A DNA stretch of 64,000 nt from Spirosoma panaciterrae DSM 21099 (GTDB lineage: Bacteria; Bacteroidota; Bacteroidia; Cytophagales; Spirosomataceae): assembly GCF_000374025.1 (NCBI RefSeq), contig NZ_KB893182.1, positions 1 to 64,000 on the forward strand. Direction: 5' to 3'. Both the position numbers and the translations under genes were made by a program. Below the pieces are notes generated by a model. That model was given only the letters and a program-made list of their open reading frames with translations, had not been told where the DNA came from and did no database searches. Of this stretch, positions 7,371-16,175 are shown piece after piece; within the stretch, counting starts at the first letter, position 1; every line of letters begins with the position of its first letter.

Positions 7371-7418
7371 AAGTTTCCAGAGTTTCCTGTACTATCAGTA
7401 TGGAAACTCTGGAAACTT
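7371..7418. repeat. 17-bp perfect inverted repeat with iteron-like units, candidate origin or operator
   Basis: AAGTTTCCAGAGTTTCC (7371-7387) and GGAAACTCTGGAAACTT (7402-7418) are perfect complements with a 14-nt spacer. Each arm holds two copies of GGAAACT spaced 9 bp apart, and GAAACTCTGGAAACAA recurs inside the next gene near 8184-8199. It lies between repA-like and primase-like genes, a typical place for a replication origin or autoregulatory site. No T-run follows on either strand, which argues against a simple terminator. Confidence 0.6.
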
Positions 7419-7443
7419 GGAACCTATTAAGAACTTGGCTTCT

Positions 7444-8682
7444 ATGAAATCCATATTAGACGTTACTGTGAGTTGTTTTGCAAACTTTAAAGCCGCTGGC
7501 AATCCACAACCCGTAAACCTGCTACAGTGGTTAAGATCGGATAAATATGCTAACCGAGTGGTCAATATCCGAACTATTGCCGATAAGAAGGAACGAGATG
7601 CGCTAAAGGCCACTTTACCGGCAATTACACCAAGTGGTCAGTTTACTTACCGTGAAGCATCGTCATTGGTACAACACAGTGGGCTAATCTGTCTTGATAT
7701 TGATTTTAAAGGAAATGAGCAAATCAGCAACTACAACTACTTGAAAAAAGAACTCAGCCACATTCGCAACGTAGCCTATTGCGGTCTATCAGTGAGTGGC
7801 ACAGGGTTATTTCTGCTGGTGCCTATTGCTTACCCTGAGCAGCATGTCAGTCAATTCAACGCCCTGCAACAACTGTTCAAAAGTCATTTTAGCGTTCGAA
7901 TAGATAATACACCCGATGTGGCTCGTTTGCGTGGCTACTCGTTCGATGCCGAGGGATATTATAATCACTATGCAACGCCCTTCACAGGCCTATACAAAGC
8001 ACCGGTAATAACGCGTCGTAGTGTACCTACTATTACAGCTAGCGATGCGGGCGAAATCTTATCTCATTGTATAAAGTTGGTCGAAACAGCCTCTGAAGGA
8101 CAACGACACCAACAACTATTAAAGGCAGCAAGATTGGCAGGTGGCTTTGTTGCGGGTGGTTTCATTGATGAGAACCTCGTTGTTGAAACTCTGGAAACAA
8201 TAGTGAGTAAGTGGCCGAACTTTACAAAATCTCGAAAAACGATTCGTGATGGACTCAGTAACGGTAAACAAAGCCCATTGCATATTGATGGATGGCGCTG
8301 CTCTCAACAGTATAGTACAGGGTATAAATCCGTAGTCGGCACCATAACCAAACAATATTCCAATTCAGGCAATATGCAACGAGTGTCAGCCGCTGAAGTC
8401 GATCTATCACCAGATATTAAAGCCGCCGAACACTCTGTCGGAAGTAACGAATACTTATCAGATATTGCGGCCACTTCAACTTACAATCAGGACGCATCAG
8501 TGGCACCTACACGAATTAAGGATCAGGTTAACCCGCCGATTCTGACTGACGATTTGCCACTGACAATGACTGAACTGGCGTTACAACGGATGAACCAGCG
8601 CAACCCAGCCTTACAAAGATTAGTTGAAACACTTGACTTGGTGGATAAAGAAACCGGGAGATCGATTCGATTTACAAACTAA
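7444..8682 (+). CDS. BT4734/VirE N-terminal domain protein (primase-like)
   Basis: A protein of 412 residues. Its first 200 residues match the BT4734/VirE-N domain frequent in Bacteroidota mobile elements: an N-terminal ADKKERDALKATLPAITPSG segment, then SGLICLDIDFKG with the acidic DxD pair, then LSVSGTGLFLLVPI, and RLRGYSFDAEGYYNHYA. This fold is related to archaeo-eukaryotic primases, and the DxD and SGxG motifs are compatible with an active site. Residues about 210-300 form a helical VirE-like region ending LHIDGWRCSQ. The remainder is low in motifs. I chose ATG 7444 (MKSILDVTVSCF); the TTG at 7417 overlaps the inverted repeat. The product probably works with the RepA ATPase in element replication. 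Confidence 0.75.
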   Translation: MKSILDVTVSCFANFKAAGNPQPVNLLQWLRSDKYANRVVNIRTIADKKERDALKATLPAITPSGQFTYREASSLVQHSGLICLDIDFKGNEQISNYNYLKKELSHIRNVAYCGLSVSGTGLFLLVPIAYPEQHVSQFNALQQLFKSHFSVRIDNTPDVARLRGYSFDAEGYYNHYATPFTGLYKAPVITRRSVPTITASDAGEILSHCIKLVETASEGQRHQQLLKAARLAGGFVAGGFIDENLVVETLETIVSKWPNFTKSRKTIRDGLSNGKQSPLHIDGWRCSQQYSTGYKSVVGTITKQYSNSGNMQRVSAAEVDLSPDIKAAEHSVGSNEYLSDIAATSTYNQDASVAPTRIKDQVNPPILTDDLPLTMTELALQRMNQRNPALQRLVETLDLVDKETGRSIRFTN

Positions 8683-8698
8683 AGACAGGTTATAAGCA

Positions 8699-9006
8699 GG
8701 TTATACTTCTACAATAATACGAGACGATATTTACCGGGATGGTCAAGAATATCAATTCAAGTAGGGGCAAAGTGGTAACTCAAAGGGGCGGCCGAAAGGA
8801 GTCGGAGATAAAGCTAAACTAATTCTGCAATGCTTGGACTCGGAACTGTTAACCAATCCATGTCTATTACAAGCACTCTTAGTTTAGAGGAGATGATTCC
8901 ATTAGCAATTATCCAGAAAGCGTTGAAAGGCAATACAGCTGCCTATAAAGCAAGTATTGATACAGCTTACGGTAAAAATCGAAAAGTCTATGAAGTCGAT
9001 GAATAA
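8699..9006 (+). pseudogene. broken DUF5681-type gene
   Basis: Frame-by-frame reading recovers one degraded protein. From 8699 the frame gives DGQEYQFK, a TAG stop at 8762-8764, then GQSGNSKGRPKGVGDKAKL, which is the diagnostic FKxGQSGNPxGRPKG signature of DUF5681 proteins. The frame continues LILQCLDSELLTNPCL, then a frameshift near 8860-8875 is needed to reach LEEMIPLAIIQKALKGNTAA and AYGKNRKVYEVDE, ending at 9004-9006. The DUF5681 family is usually found next to terminase small subunits. The tail overlaps the TerS-like start in ATGAATAA style, so the two were once coupled. At least one nonsense and one frameshift change make it a pseudogene unless the stop and shift are recoded. Confidence 0.65.
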
Positions 9007-9532
9007 AGGTAGTAAGCCAGAGCGTCGAAAGTATAATGGTCAGGAAACATTGGACTTGATTTACGAAGCTGTTTTTGCGGGTAAAACCAACAAAGAAATT
9101 GCTTCTTTACTACTGATTAATCCTGATACATTCTATGAATGGAAAAAAAATATACCCGATATATCCGAGACAATAAAAAGAGCCGAAGCTAATCATCGTG
9201 AAGAGATTCGAAATGCAGCTCGTATATCTCTGCTAAAACGAATTGAAGGGTATACTGTTGAAGACAGGCAAACTACGGAACGTCATGACAAAGATGGTAA
9301 TATTGTAGCTAAGACGACGAAAACGACCATCAGGTATATAATGCCTGACACAATGTTGCTCATGTTTGTATTGAACAATCTTGATAGTGAAAATTTTTCA
9401 AACAGCCAGAGAGTAAAAGTGCCTGAAGAGATTTCTGCTGGTGAAAGTATATTTTTAGAGGTAACGGAACAGGAAGCTGAATTAATCCGGCAGTTAAATG
9501 AATTAAACGGGCAAAACCTGACTTCGCTTTGA
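8990..9532 (+). CDS. terminase small-subunit-like HTH protein
   Basis: A protein of 180 residues. The N-terminal helix-turn-helix (EAVFAGKTNKEIASLLLINP then DTFYEWKKN) is followed by helical segments and a beta-rich part (VEDRQTTERHDKDGNIVAKT). This arrangement is seen in phage terminase small subunits and related phBC6A51-type proteins, which bind packaging sites on DNA. No large terminase gene is present, so the element cannot package itself alone. In phage satellites such as PICIs a lone TerS redirects helper phage packaging; that role here is inferred. I chose ATG 8990 because it overlaps the end of the upstream DUF5681 remnant; ATG 8999 is also possible. Confidence 0.65.
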   Translation: MKSMNKGSKPERRKYNGQETLDLIYEAVFAGKTNKEIASLLLINPDTFYEWKKNIPDISETIKRAEANHREEIRNAARISLLKRIEGYTVEDRQTTERHDKDGNIVAKTTKTTIRYIMPDTMLLMFVLNNLDSENFSNSQRVKVPEEISAGESIFLEVTEQEAELIRQLNELNGQNLTSL

Positions 9533-9809
9533 ACTGATATTATATTCCGTAAGAATATTACATTTGCAAAAACTTGAAATTATCGAATAAACAGCGGAAA
9601 CACTGACATATTGAATAGCGTTTAACGAAACTTCCTGCCGTCGAAATCTGGTAAATTTTATTGTGCAAGGGAGTGAGGTTGAACGCCCCGCGTCATGGCG
9701 TGGGGTGTTTGCTTCATTCTTGCATATAGGCTTACCAGAGCCTCGACGGCGGAATGAGTGCAGCCCCGCGCTATTTTTTTGTGTTGGTACAATTTACCCT
9801 CACAAGCTC
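9533..9809. other. intergenic region with a strong GC-rich hairpin
   Basis: A hairpin at 9683-9708 has a 10-bp stem (ACGCCCCGCG against CGTGGGGTGT, two G-T pairs) in an otherwise A/T-rich region. The next bases are GTTTGC, so termination is possible but weak. A second G/C-rich patch (9745-9770) precedes a run of seven T at 9774-9780. In-frame codons from 9663 exist but run through the hairpin and are probably not translated. Confidence 0.5.
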
Positions 9810-10268
9810 ATGAAAACATTTCTATGCCTTCTGATTACCATTGTTGTTAGTTCATCTAATTCAACTCAGGAACGATATAAGCTTAAGCCTAATACAACTG
9901 TAGAAGGTGCATTGAAAGAGTTTTGGTCAGGCCGGATAAAATTAGCCGAAGATCAACAGTCTAGTGATTTACAAGTGTTCTGGGCAAAGCATAAGGACGA
10001 AATCCTGAACAATATGGTTGTCGCAGATAAATATGTTTCTTCCAAGGGCGATCTATGCTTGGTTATGTATAGAATTACAGTTGGCGACAAGATATCTAGG
10101 AAGACACAATGGTTTCGTAAGCTAGATGATAACTGGGCAGCAAGTAATTTATATGCTTCTTCGCTTGACGATGATCCGTTACATGACGGGAAAGGTGAGT
10201 TAGTAAAAAAGTGGCTGGCCAAGGCTGAAGCTTGGGAGCAAGAAGATTCTTCTGAAGTGTGGTGGTAA
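9810..10268 (+). CDS. small exported protein of unknown function
   Basis: A protein of 152 residues starting MKTFLCLLITIVVSSSNSTQ, a short hydrophobic signal sequence. The mature part is charged (EGALKEFWSGRIKLAEDQQS, KHKDEILNNMVVADKY) and ends with an acidic, Trp-rich tail (AEAWEQEDSSEVWW). No catalytic motif or family is recognised. I chose ATG 9810 because the signal sequence starts there. It is the last rightward gene before the convergent defence operon, a place where satellites and islands carry cargo. Confidence 0.6.
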   Translation: MKTFLCLLITIVVSSSNSTQERYKLKPNTTVEGALKEFWSGRIKLAEDQQSSDLQVFWAKHKDEILNNMVVADKYVSSKGDLCLVMYRITVGDKISRKTQWFRKLDDNWAASNLYASSLDDDPLHDGKGELVKKWLAKAEAWEQEDSSEVWW

Positions 10269-10406
10269 ATGGAGTATTTAGCTATTTGAATTTTTAAAAT
10301 TGGTTAAGTACTAGCTACTACAGCTAAAAACAAGTAAGTAAATTGACCAAGGGGACACGAAATAAAATCTTCAAATACTCTCAGTATTAAGAGCAACTTT
10401 GGTATC

Positions 10407-11420
10407 TTATGTATAAACAGCAAGCCACTCTGGCTTATTCAGCATTTCCTGCAAAAATGAGGCTTTTAGAAACTTTCGATCATCATACCTATCTATGTTA
10501 TAATTTTCGATCTCATCGTTTAGAATCTCCTCGTAGGTAGCCCCATGTTTTCTCCTTGTGTTTCGATTGAATCTATTAGCCAGTGTCCTCAGTTCCGTTT
10601 TCGAAAATTGTCTAACTTCTTCATTGTAACGGGTTGTTATTTCAAACAGCCAGTCCCAGGTAGCAACCTTGTGAGAATCATTATTAAATGACATCGATAT
10701 TTCGTCTTGGCTAAGTTCTCCATAATTAGTTGCATCTGTATTATTAATAGTTATAACAATCTCAAACTCTTGATCCAATGCTTTAAAGGCATAAAATGAT
10801 TTTCGCCTATTCTCAAACGGATTCTTCGAGGATTTACACTTTTTATTACATTTACTACAGAGTGGAACAAGATTTGAGAAATTAACTGAGGCAAAAGGAT
10901 ATTCTGCTTTTGGGCCATAATGATCATTATCTTCTCTGTATCGTGACTCGGTACTTTCAACAGGAAGAATTCCACAGCAGGGACAAAATTTATAATTTGC
11001 CTTTTGATGTTCAATTAGCTTATTGTAATAGTCTAGCTTCTCCTTTGCGGTAATAAGATCACTGTAACACTTAATTAAAAAAGTTTTCATTTTTTTCTCT
11101 ACAACATCAGGTAATATATCGAGGCCAATAGGTTCTTTTTGTGCTTCGCATAATTCCTCGATATTATTATTTACAAAGAATGCTTCTTTGATGTCAGCCC
11201 GTTCTTCATCTGTTAATTTCTTACAGATTTCATAGATTTCATCAACAGCTGTCTTTACCCAATCGCGTTCCCAATAAATTTCTTCGAATTCATTACTAAG
11301 TAGGTCTGTACAAAGTATTTCATCTTGAGCTTGGCACCAGACCTCACAAATCAGATGTTGAAAATACTGCTGATAGACAAATACGGGATGTTCGTCCAAA
11401 GGCTTATAAGTTCTTAACAT
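10407..11420 (-). CDS. HNH endonuclease, last gene of the type I RM/ATPase/HNH operon
   Basis: A 337-residue protein with a zinc-supported HNH nuclease core in the middle. CPCC (Cys146, Cys149) starts the knuckle, DNDHYG places the catalytic His at 167, and NLVPLCSKCNKKC gives Asn183 and Cys188/Cys191/Cys195. The N-terminal 140 residues are helical (LTDEERADIKEAFF, KCYSDLITAKEKLDYYN) and the C-terminal 130 may be a partner-binding part. The start overlaps the ATPase stop by 17 bp, so expression is coupled. An ABC/OLD-type ATPase gene followed by an HNH gene is the layout of Septu (PtuA-PtuB) defence. Here the pair sits at the end of a type I restriction operon, and this HNH protein appears longer than a simple PtuB. 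Function in phage defence is inferred. Confidence 0.8.
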   Translation of the reverse strand: MLRTYKPLDEHPVFVYQQYFQHLICEVWCQAQDEILCTDLLSNEFEEIYWERDWVKTAVDEIYEICKKLTDEERADIKEAFFVNNNIEELCEAQKEPIGLDILPDVVEKKMKTFLIKCYSDLITAKEKLDYYNKLIEHQKANYKFCPCCGILPVESTESRYREDNDHYGPKAEYPFASVNFSNLVPLCSKCNKKCKSSKNPFENRRKSFYAFKALDQEFEIVITINNTDATNYGELSQDEISMSFNNDSHKVATWDWLFEITTRYNEEVRQFSKTELRTLANRFNRNTRRKHGATYEEILNDEIENYNIDRYDDRKFLKASFLQEMLNKPEWLAVYT

Positions 11421-13158
11421 CTGGTTCGCTCTTTAATTTTTTATTCAAACGGGATAATACTAAATCCTTTTCTATAGATTCTCCTAGCTTACGCAATTCT
11501 GCTTTAGCTTTTTCGATCTGAGCAACACCTTGAATCGAATCTATATCAAGAGCTTCAATTTGTGAAAACGATAAATCACCGATAGATTGCGTGTATCCAA
11601 ATAATCTGTCCAATATCAATTCCACAGAAGTGCCATAAGTATTAAAGGTATTTTCTAGCTCCGAAACCTTCATAGCTGTCGTTTTTCCCATACCATCTTT
11701 TTCAAACAGTATCACATTGTCGGGCAAACAATCTGAAATAATAAATGGCGAATGTGAGGTGAGTAATATATCCTTCAGTAAATGAACGTTGAAATTAACA
11801 AGAACAGAAGCTTCAGGACTTCCGGCAGAGATACTATCATTAAGTACTTTTACAAACTTGGCACGCCAGCTGGGGTTGAAATGTGTTTCAGGTTCATCTA
11901 ACAGTAGGATAGAACGCTTGTTTTTTAGCAGTAGGCAAATACCCATAGTGTGGATAAATTGGTGTTCTCCATCCGAAAAGCTACGCAAAAGTAAATCTTT
12001 CTTCTCTCCGGTTTTCTTTAATTCTTTAGTGATATAGAAGTCCAGAAAGTGGAAAACATCTTGCTGCGCACTACCCACCGGAAGTTTACCATCGGTGTAT
12101 ACTCCTTTGGAGCGATACACTTCTTCTTTTGCTTTTTCGTTCACAAAATGTGAATTCAGTTCATACAAAAGTCGAAAGCACTGAAAGCATTCAAAAGAAG
12201 TTTTGAAGTGCTTTTGGAATGCCTGTTTTGTGGCATCGTTTACAAAAAAGTCCAGCCATAAGGTTTTTTCTTTTTCATCGTAAAACAACGCAGTAGCACA
12301 TTTCTTCAGGCTATCCAACTGATGTTTTTCAATCAGTTTAAGAATGGATATATTTCTTTCTTTCCCTTTGTCATCTTTAAACACAAAATCGTGCAGGCGA
12401 ATATTCATCCGGAAGCTGCGAAGACCTAGGATACCTGTGTTATCTACATCTCGAAATGGTGCTAATGTATCTTCCTTTTCAAATAATAAACACGATAATA
12501 ATACCGCCTGACTCATGTTGCTGTCGATGTAAATCAGACTGTTCTCTGGTTCATCGTAACGCTCATAATTATCACGCGTAGCTTGGCGGTATTCATCCAG
12601 ATGGATAAGACGACTTTTGATGAAAGGCAAGCTCAAGATTTCATTCTCACCAGAAGAGTAACCCACGATATGTTGTGGTAGGTACTGCTTGCCTTCCGCT
12701 GCCTCTTGTTTGTTAATGGAAGGTAATAAGGAAACTCTCCTTACCTCTACCGTATCATCGAACGGATAAGGCTGAATAAACAATTGCGGTTCTTCGCTTT
12801 CTTTTTTTATTATAGTGACTTTTTCGAAAGAATGAACAGCATAAGCATTATTATTCTGCTGGCCAATCAGATATTCCAATGTAAATGCATCAGGAGTGCA
12901 TTTAGCACGTTCGAAGTTACCTGGATCTTTTATGCTTTCTGGTAGATAACGGGCTACACAAAGCTCCAAGTGAAAAAAAATATTGGCCAACGCTTCCAAC
13001 ACATTCGACTTGCCGCTGCCATTTAAGCCCGCGAAACAAAATGGGCGAAACTGCTTCATAGACTCCGTATCTTCAAGTGTATGGAACTTGATCTCAAAGC
13101 CTTTTTGTAGGCTCCGGAAACCTTCGTTGTTTTCTATCTTGAGCCTAAGGAGTTTCAT
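11404..13158 (-). CDS. restriction-associated AAA/ABC-type ATPase
   Basis: A 584-residue SMC/OLD-like ATPase. Walker A GLNGSGKS is at residues 44-51, the ABC signature-like SFSDGEHQ at 393-400, and Walker B with catalytic Glu (LLLDEPETHF) at about 418-427. A switch His lies in LLTSHSPF near 469. The insert between (about 60-390) is long and lacks an SMC hinge or TOPRIM domain, so it is not an OLD nuclease by itself. It matches the family annotated as restriction-system-associated AAA ATPase. The ATG at 13158 overlaps the hsdS stop by 4 bp, and its own end overlaps the HNH gene. It probably senses infection or DNA ends and activates the HNH partner, as PtuA does; this is inference. Confidence 0.85.
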   Translation of the reverse strand: MKLLRLKIENNEGFRSLQKGFEIKFHTLEDTESMKQFRPFCFAGLNGSGKSNVLEALANIFFHLELCVARYLPESIKDPGNFERAKCTPDAFTLEYLIGQQNNNAYAVHSFEKVTIIKKESEEPQLFIQPYPFDDTVEVRRVSLLPSINKQEAAEGKQYLPQHIVGYSSGENEILSLPFIKSRLIHLDEYRQATRDNYERYDEPENSLIYIDSNMSQAVLLSCLLFEKEDTLAPFRDVDNTGILGLRSFRMNIRLHDFVFKDDKGKERNISILKLIEKHQLDSLKKCATALFYDEKEKTLWLDFFVNDATKQAFQKHFKTSFECFQCFRLLYELNSHFVNEKAKEEVYRSKGVYTDGKLPVGSAQQDVFHFLDFYITKELKKTGEKKDLLLRSFSDGEHQFIHTMGICLLLKNKRSILLLDEPETHFNPSWRAKFVKVLNDSISAGSPEASVLVNFNVHLLKDILLTSHSPFIISDCLPDNVILFEKDGMGKTTAMKVSELENTFNTYGTSVELILDRLFGYTQSIGDLSFSQIEALDIDSIQGVAQIEKAKAELRKLGESIEKDLVLSRLNKKLKSEPDVKNL

Positions 13159-14546
13159 GCAACGACAAGATTAACACTTTTGGTTAGTTCATCAAATACC
13201 TGTTGCACTTTGCCTTCTTTCAATAGTTCGAATACGAAGTTCTTAGCTTTATCGTAGATGACAGTATCGTAAAGCCTCTTGTCATTCAATTCATTTTTAT
13301 CAAGCCGATCTATGAGTAATTGAATAGCTGTTTCGCTGCTATTTTGCTTGAAAAATTCGTAATCATTTTCAAGTAATACTTCAAGATCTACGGCTGTGTT
13401 AAAAGTTAATTCGCCTGCAAAAGCAAGTTGGGCGATGTTGATATTCAGATTCCTTATATAATTTAAATTTACTTCTAGCGATTTTTTTATTGATTCTATC
13501 TTTAAAGCAATTTTAGCAAACTTTATTTGTAGGACTTCCGGAGGGAGATATACAGGAAACTTTTTCAGCTGAGTTGAATTTATTGAAGCAATGCCTGTTG
13601 TTTGCTTCGCGGACTTTAAAAAGTAACTTTTTCCGTATGCACTCGATGTTTGATAAGACAAGAAGACAGGATTTAATTTTTCTTTATCCTTAATCCTAAC
13701 ACGAAAAATGTGATTTTGAAAAATGCAATCTTCAATTTCGTTTTTCCATAGTGATCCTCTTCCTAGTTTATCAGGATCACCTCCCTCGGTTAATAATAAG
13801 TCATCCACCTGCAGATTATAACGAGCTATTTCTTCTTCCGTAGCTTCAATCTCTTTAATCTCAGATAAATCAAGATAGCCATCCTGAACGTTAGCAACGC
13901 GCATGTAAGGTGCATAGACCGTAGTTTTGTTAGAGTAGTCTTTGCCCTTAGTTATACCAGAAGTTACGTCTGCGATATCTGATAAATTGATTACATCTTT
14001 ACCTTCATACTCCCCAAACATTTTCCAAAAAGTACTTCTCAGTAATTCGTCATATTTAAGAATGGTTTCGATTCGCTTATACAGAATAGCTTTTGACTTA
14101 TCTAAGATTGCTACAATTTTGTTTTGTGTCTCGAAATCAGGAAGATTTACTTCAAAGTCTTTTATATCACTTACAGAGACATTTTTGATTGTTGCACTTT
14201 TTGCTTTGTTAATTATTTCCTCAATAGAATGTGCTATTTTATAATATATCCAATCAATATTGACACCAGCTTTGGGCTCTATCTTGACAATTCTTTGATT
14301 TAACAAAGCTGAATTTCCATGCCATTTGTAGATTTTAATTGTCCCTGATAGGCTTAAAAGAATGTCGCCTTTATTTATGATGTATTTTTTGTCGTAGTCT
14401 AGATTCCAATAAACAAAGTCATTAGCATGAAGATCAAGGTTATTTATTCTAATTATTGGAATACCTTGCTCAGAAAAATCGTTTGACTTCCAAGCATTGC
14501 CCGATATAAAGGTGCAAATCTGATTTAACTTTACTCTCTCCATCAC
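13155..14546 (-). CDS. hsdS: type I restriction-modification specificity subunit HsdS
   Basis: A 463-residue HsdS that sets the DNA sequence recognised by the methylase and restriction complex. Two target-recognition domains are visible: the first starts VKLNQICTFISGNAWKSNDF, and the second starts INLSDIADVTSGITKGKDYS. Each is followed by a conserved helix (FETQNKIVAILDKSKAILYK and LKIESIKKSLEVNLNYI). The usual end motif LAFAGEL is at about 373-380, yet the protein continues for some 83 more residues (LEVLLENDYEFFKQ to VQQVFDELTKSVNLVVA), an unusual tail. Both ends overlap neighbours by 4 bp (HsdM and ATPase), so subunits are made in step. Target sequence cannot be predicted. Confidence 0.9.
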   Translation of the reverse strand: MMERVKLNQICTFISGNAWKSNDFSEQGIPIIRINNLDLHANDFVYWNLDYDKKYIINKGDILLSLSGTIKIYKWHGNSALLNQRIVKIEPKAGVNIDWIYYKIAHSIEEIINKAKSATIKNVSVSDIKDFEVNLPDFETQNKIVAILDKSKAILYKRIETILKYDELLRSTFWKMFGEYEGKDVINLSDIADVTSGITKGKDYSNKTTVYAPYMRVANVQDGYLDLSEIKEIEATEEEIARYNLQVDDLLLTEGGDPDKLGRGSLWKNEIEDCIFQNHIFRVRIKDKEKLNPVFLSYQTSSAYGKSYFLKSAKQTTGIASINSTQLKKFPVYLPPEVLQIKFAKIALKIESIKKSLEVNLNYIRNLNINIAQLAFAGELTFNTAVDLEVLLENDYEFFKQNSSETAIQLLIDRLDKNELNDKRLYDTVIYDKAKNFVFELLKEGKVQQVFDELTKSVNLVVA

Positions 14547-16156
14547 CCAATTAAAATTTTAAGCTCATCCATATCTTTTTTAATTTCTTTTTCCAATTCT
14601 ATTAATGCATCCAATATTTTTTGTGGCGGCTCGTAAGCTTGCTCTTGATACTCGAATTTTTTGTAGCGATTGTAGCTCAAGTCTAACCCATTGTCTTTTA
14701 TCTCGGCTAAGGGTACATAAAAATGATTGGAGCGCTCAATCGGTGTTTGCATGGCTCGTTGCTTATATATATCGACTGCTATCGGTAAGGGATTTACTGC
14801 TAGCTTCCTGCGGTTGTCATCAAGGCTATAGCCATCGTTCTTCAATTCATAGAACCAGACTTTTTCAGTATGCCAAGTGGTGCTGCCTTCTTCTGCCTTC
14901 GTAAATACCAGAATGGCAGTTTTTACTCCTGTGTAGGGCTTAAATGCTCCGCTAGGTAAGGAGATTATTGCCTCGAGTTGGTTGTCTCTCAATAATACCT
15001 CACGTGTTTGTTTTTGATTTTTGCTTCCCCCAAATAACACACCTTCTGGAATGATTACCGCAGCCTTACCACCAGGACGAAGCATTTTTGAAATTCGGAT
15101 GAGAAACAACAGCTCACTTTGTGTACCATTAATCTTTAGCTTGTCGCTCATACCTCCTTTATCGATACGTCCTGTAAAAGGCGGATTTGCCATCACAACA
15201 GAGTATTCACCGTCTGGGTATTCCTGATCGTACTTTTTGGAAAGCGTATCCACATTTTCAATCTGTGGTATCTTAATGCCATGTAGCATTAGGTTCATCA
15301 AACCAATCCGCACCATAGTCTGATCCATATCAAAACCAAAGAAGGCTTTTTCGTTTAGATGATCCCAAACGTCTTGTCTCGTAATCAAATCGCCTCCGTA
15401 CTTCTTAAAACGTTTCAGTCCGTTCTCATCTAGCACAATTTCCTCTGGACTGCTGTGTTTGGTGAGAATATGCTGATAAGCACCTAGCAAAAAACCGCCA
15501 GTCCCGCATGCAGGGTCGCAAATTGTGTCTGTCCAATCTGGGTCAATTATCTCGCACATGAATTGAATCAGGTGGCGAGGTGTACGAAACTGACCATTTT
15601 TACCTGATTGGCTGAGTTCTTTTAATAGGTATTCGTACACATCGCCCTGCGTGTCCTGAAACTGTTGTCCTTTGTTTTGTTGTTTTTTTATCTCTTCAAA
15701 TATTTCATCAATTGCACTTACTGCTTCATCCAGCAACGCAGAATTGTTGATAATGAAGAATGCATTTTTCATGTGACGTGCGTATGGCTGCGAAGGATCA
15801 TTTAGATCCTTTATAAAAGGAAATGCCTTCTTCGAAACTGTTTCGAGCATATTATCAGGATCAAGATTTCTAAACTGAGACCAACGGCAATCGTCAGCGT
15901 TTTCATAAACAGGATTCTTATCTTTATCCAAAATAGGTTTTCCATCTTCACCCAGTTTCGGCCGGACAAACAATGTTTTGTATTCAGCACCGGTAAATTC
16001 CGCTATAGTCTTAGCATTTGTATCTGCATCGTCAATCCTCCGCATAAAAAGCAGATAAGAGATTTGCTCAATAGCTGTGACAGGATTCGTGATTCCACGG
16101 CTCCAGAACTTATCCCAAAGATTATTAATCTTCGTTTTTAATTCGTTTGATAACAT
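14543..16156 (-). CDS. hsdM: type I restriction-modification DNA methyltransferase HsdM
   Basis: A 537-residue adenine-N6 methyltransferase subunit. The N-terminal helical domain (TKINNLWDKFWSRGITNPVT) is followed by the SAM-binding motif DPACGTGGF at residues 214-222 and the catalytic NPPF at 324-327. The C-terminal part carries KPYTGVKTAILVF and the tail helices that contact HsdS. The length is normal for HsdM. It is the second gene of the operon, starting 19 bp after hsdR and overlapping hsdS by 4 bp. With two HsdM and one HsdS it forms the protective methylase; with HsdR it forms the restriction complex. Confidence 0.96.
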   Translation of the reverse strand: MLSNELKTKINNLWDKFWSRGITNPVTAIEQISYLLFMRRIDDADTNAKTIAEFTGAEYKTLFVRPKLGEDGKPILDKDKNPVYENADDCRWSQFRNLDPDNMLETVSKKAFPFIKDLNDPSQPYARHMKNAFFIINNSALLDEAVSAIDEIFEEIKKQQNKGQQFQDTQGDVYEYLLKELSQSGKNGQFRTPRHLIQFMCEIIDPDWTDTICDPACGTGGFLLGAYQHILTKHSSPEEIVLDENGLKRFKKYGGDLITRQDVWDHLNEKAFFGFDMDQTMVRIGLMNLMLHGIKIPQIENVDTLSKKYDQEYPDGEYSVVMANPPFTGRIDKGGMSDKLKINGTQSELLFLIRISKMLRPGGKAAVIIPEGVLFGGSKNQKQTREVLLRDNQLEAIISLPSGAFKPYTGVKTAILVFTKAEEGSTTWHTEKVWFYELKNDGYSLDDNRRKLAVNPLPIAVDIYKQRAMQTPIERSNHFYVPLAEIKDNGLDLSYNRYKKFEYQEQAYEPPQKILDALIELEKEIKKDMDELKILIG

Positions 16157-16175
16157 TTTTACTTTCCGATTTTAA

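Noticed and set aside
9663-9809. N-terminal extension of the exported protein gene
   Set aside because: The codons run through a strong hairpin and a T-run, and the signal peptide begins at the ATG at 9810.
11404-13158. OLD-family nuclease or PARIS AriA
   Set aside because: No TOPRIM domain is visible in the ATPase and the partner gene encodes an HNH nuclease, not a TOPRIM protein, which fits Septu-like pairs better.
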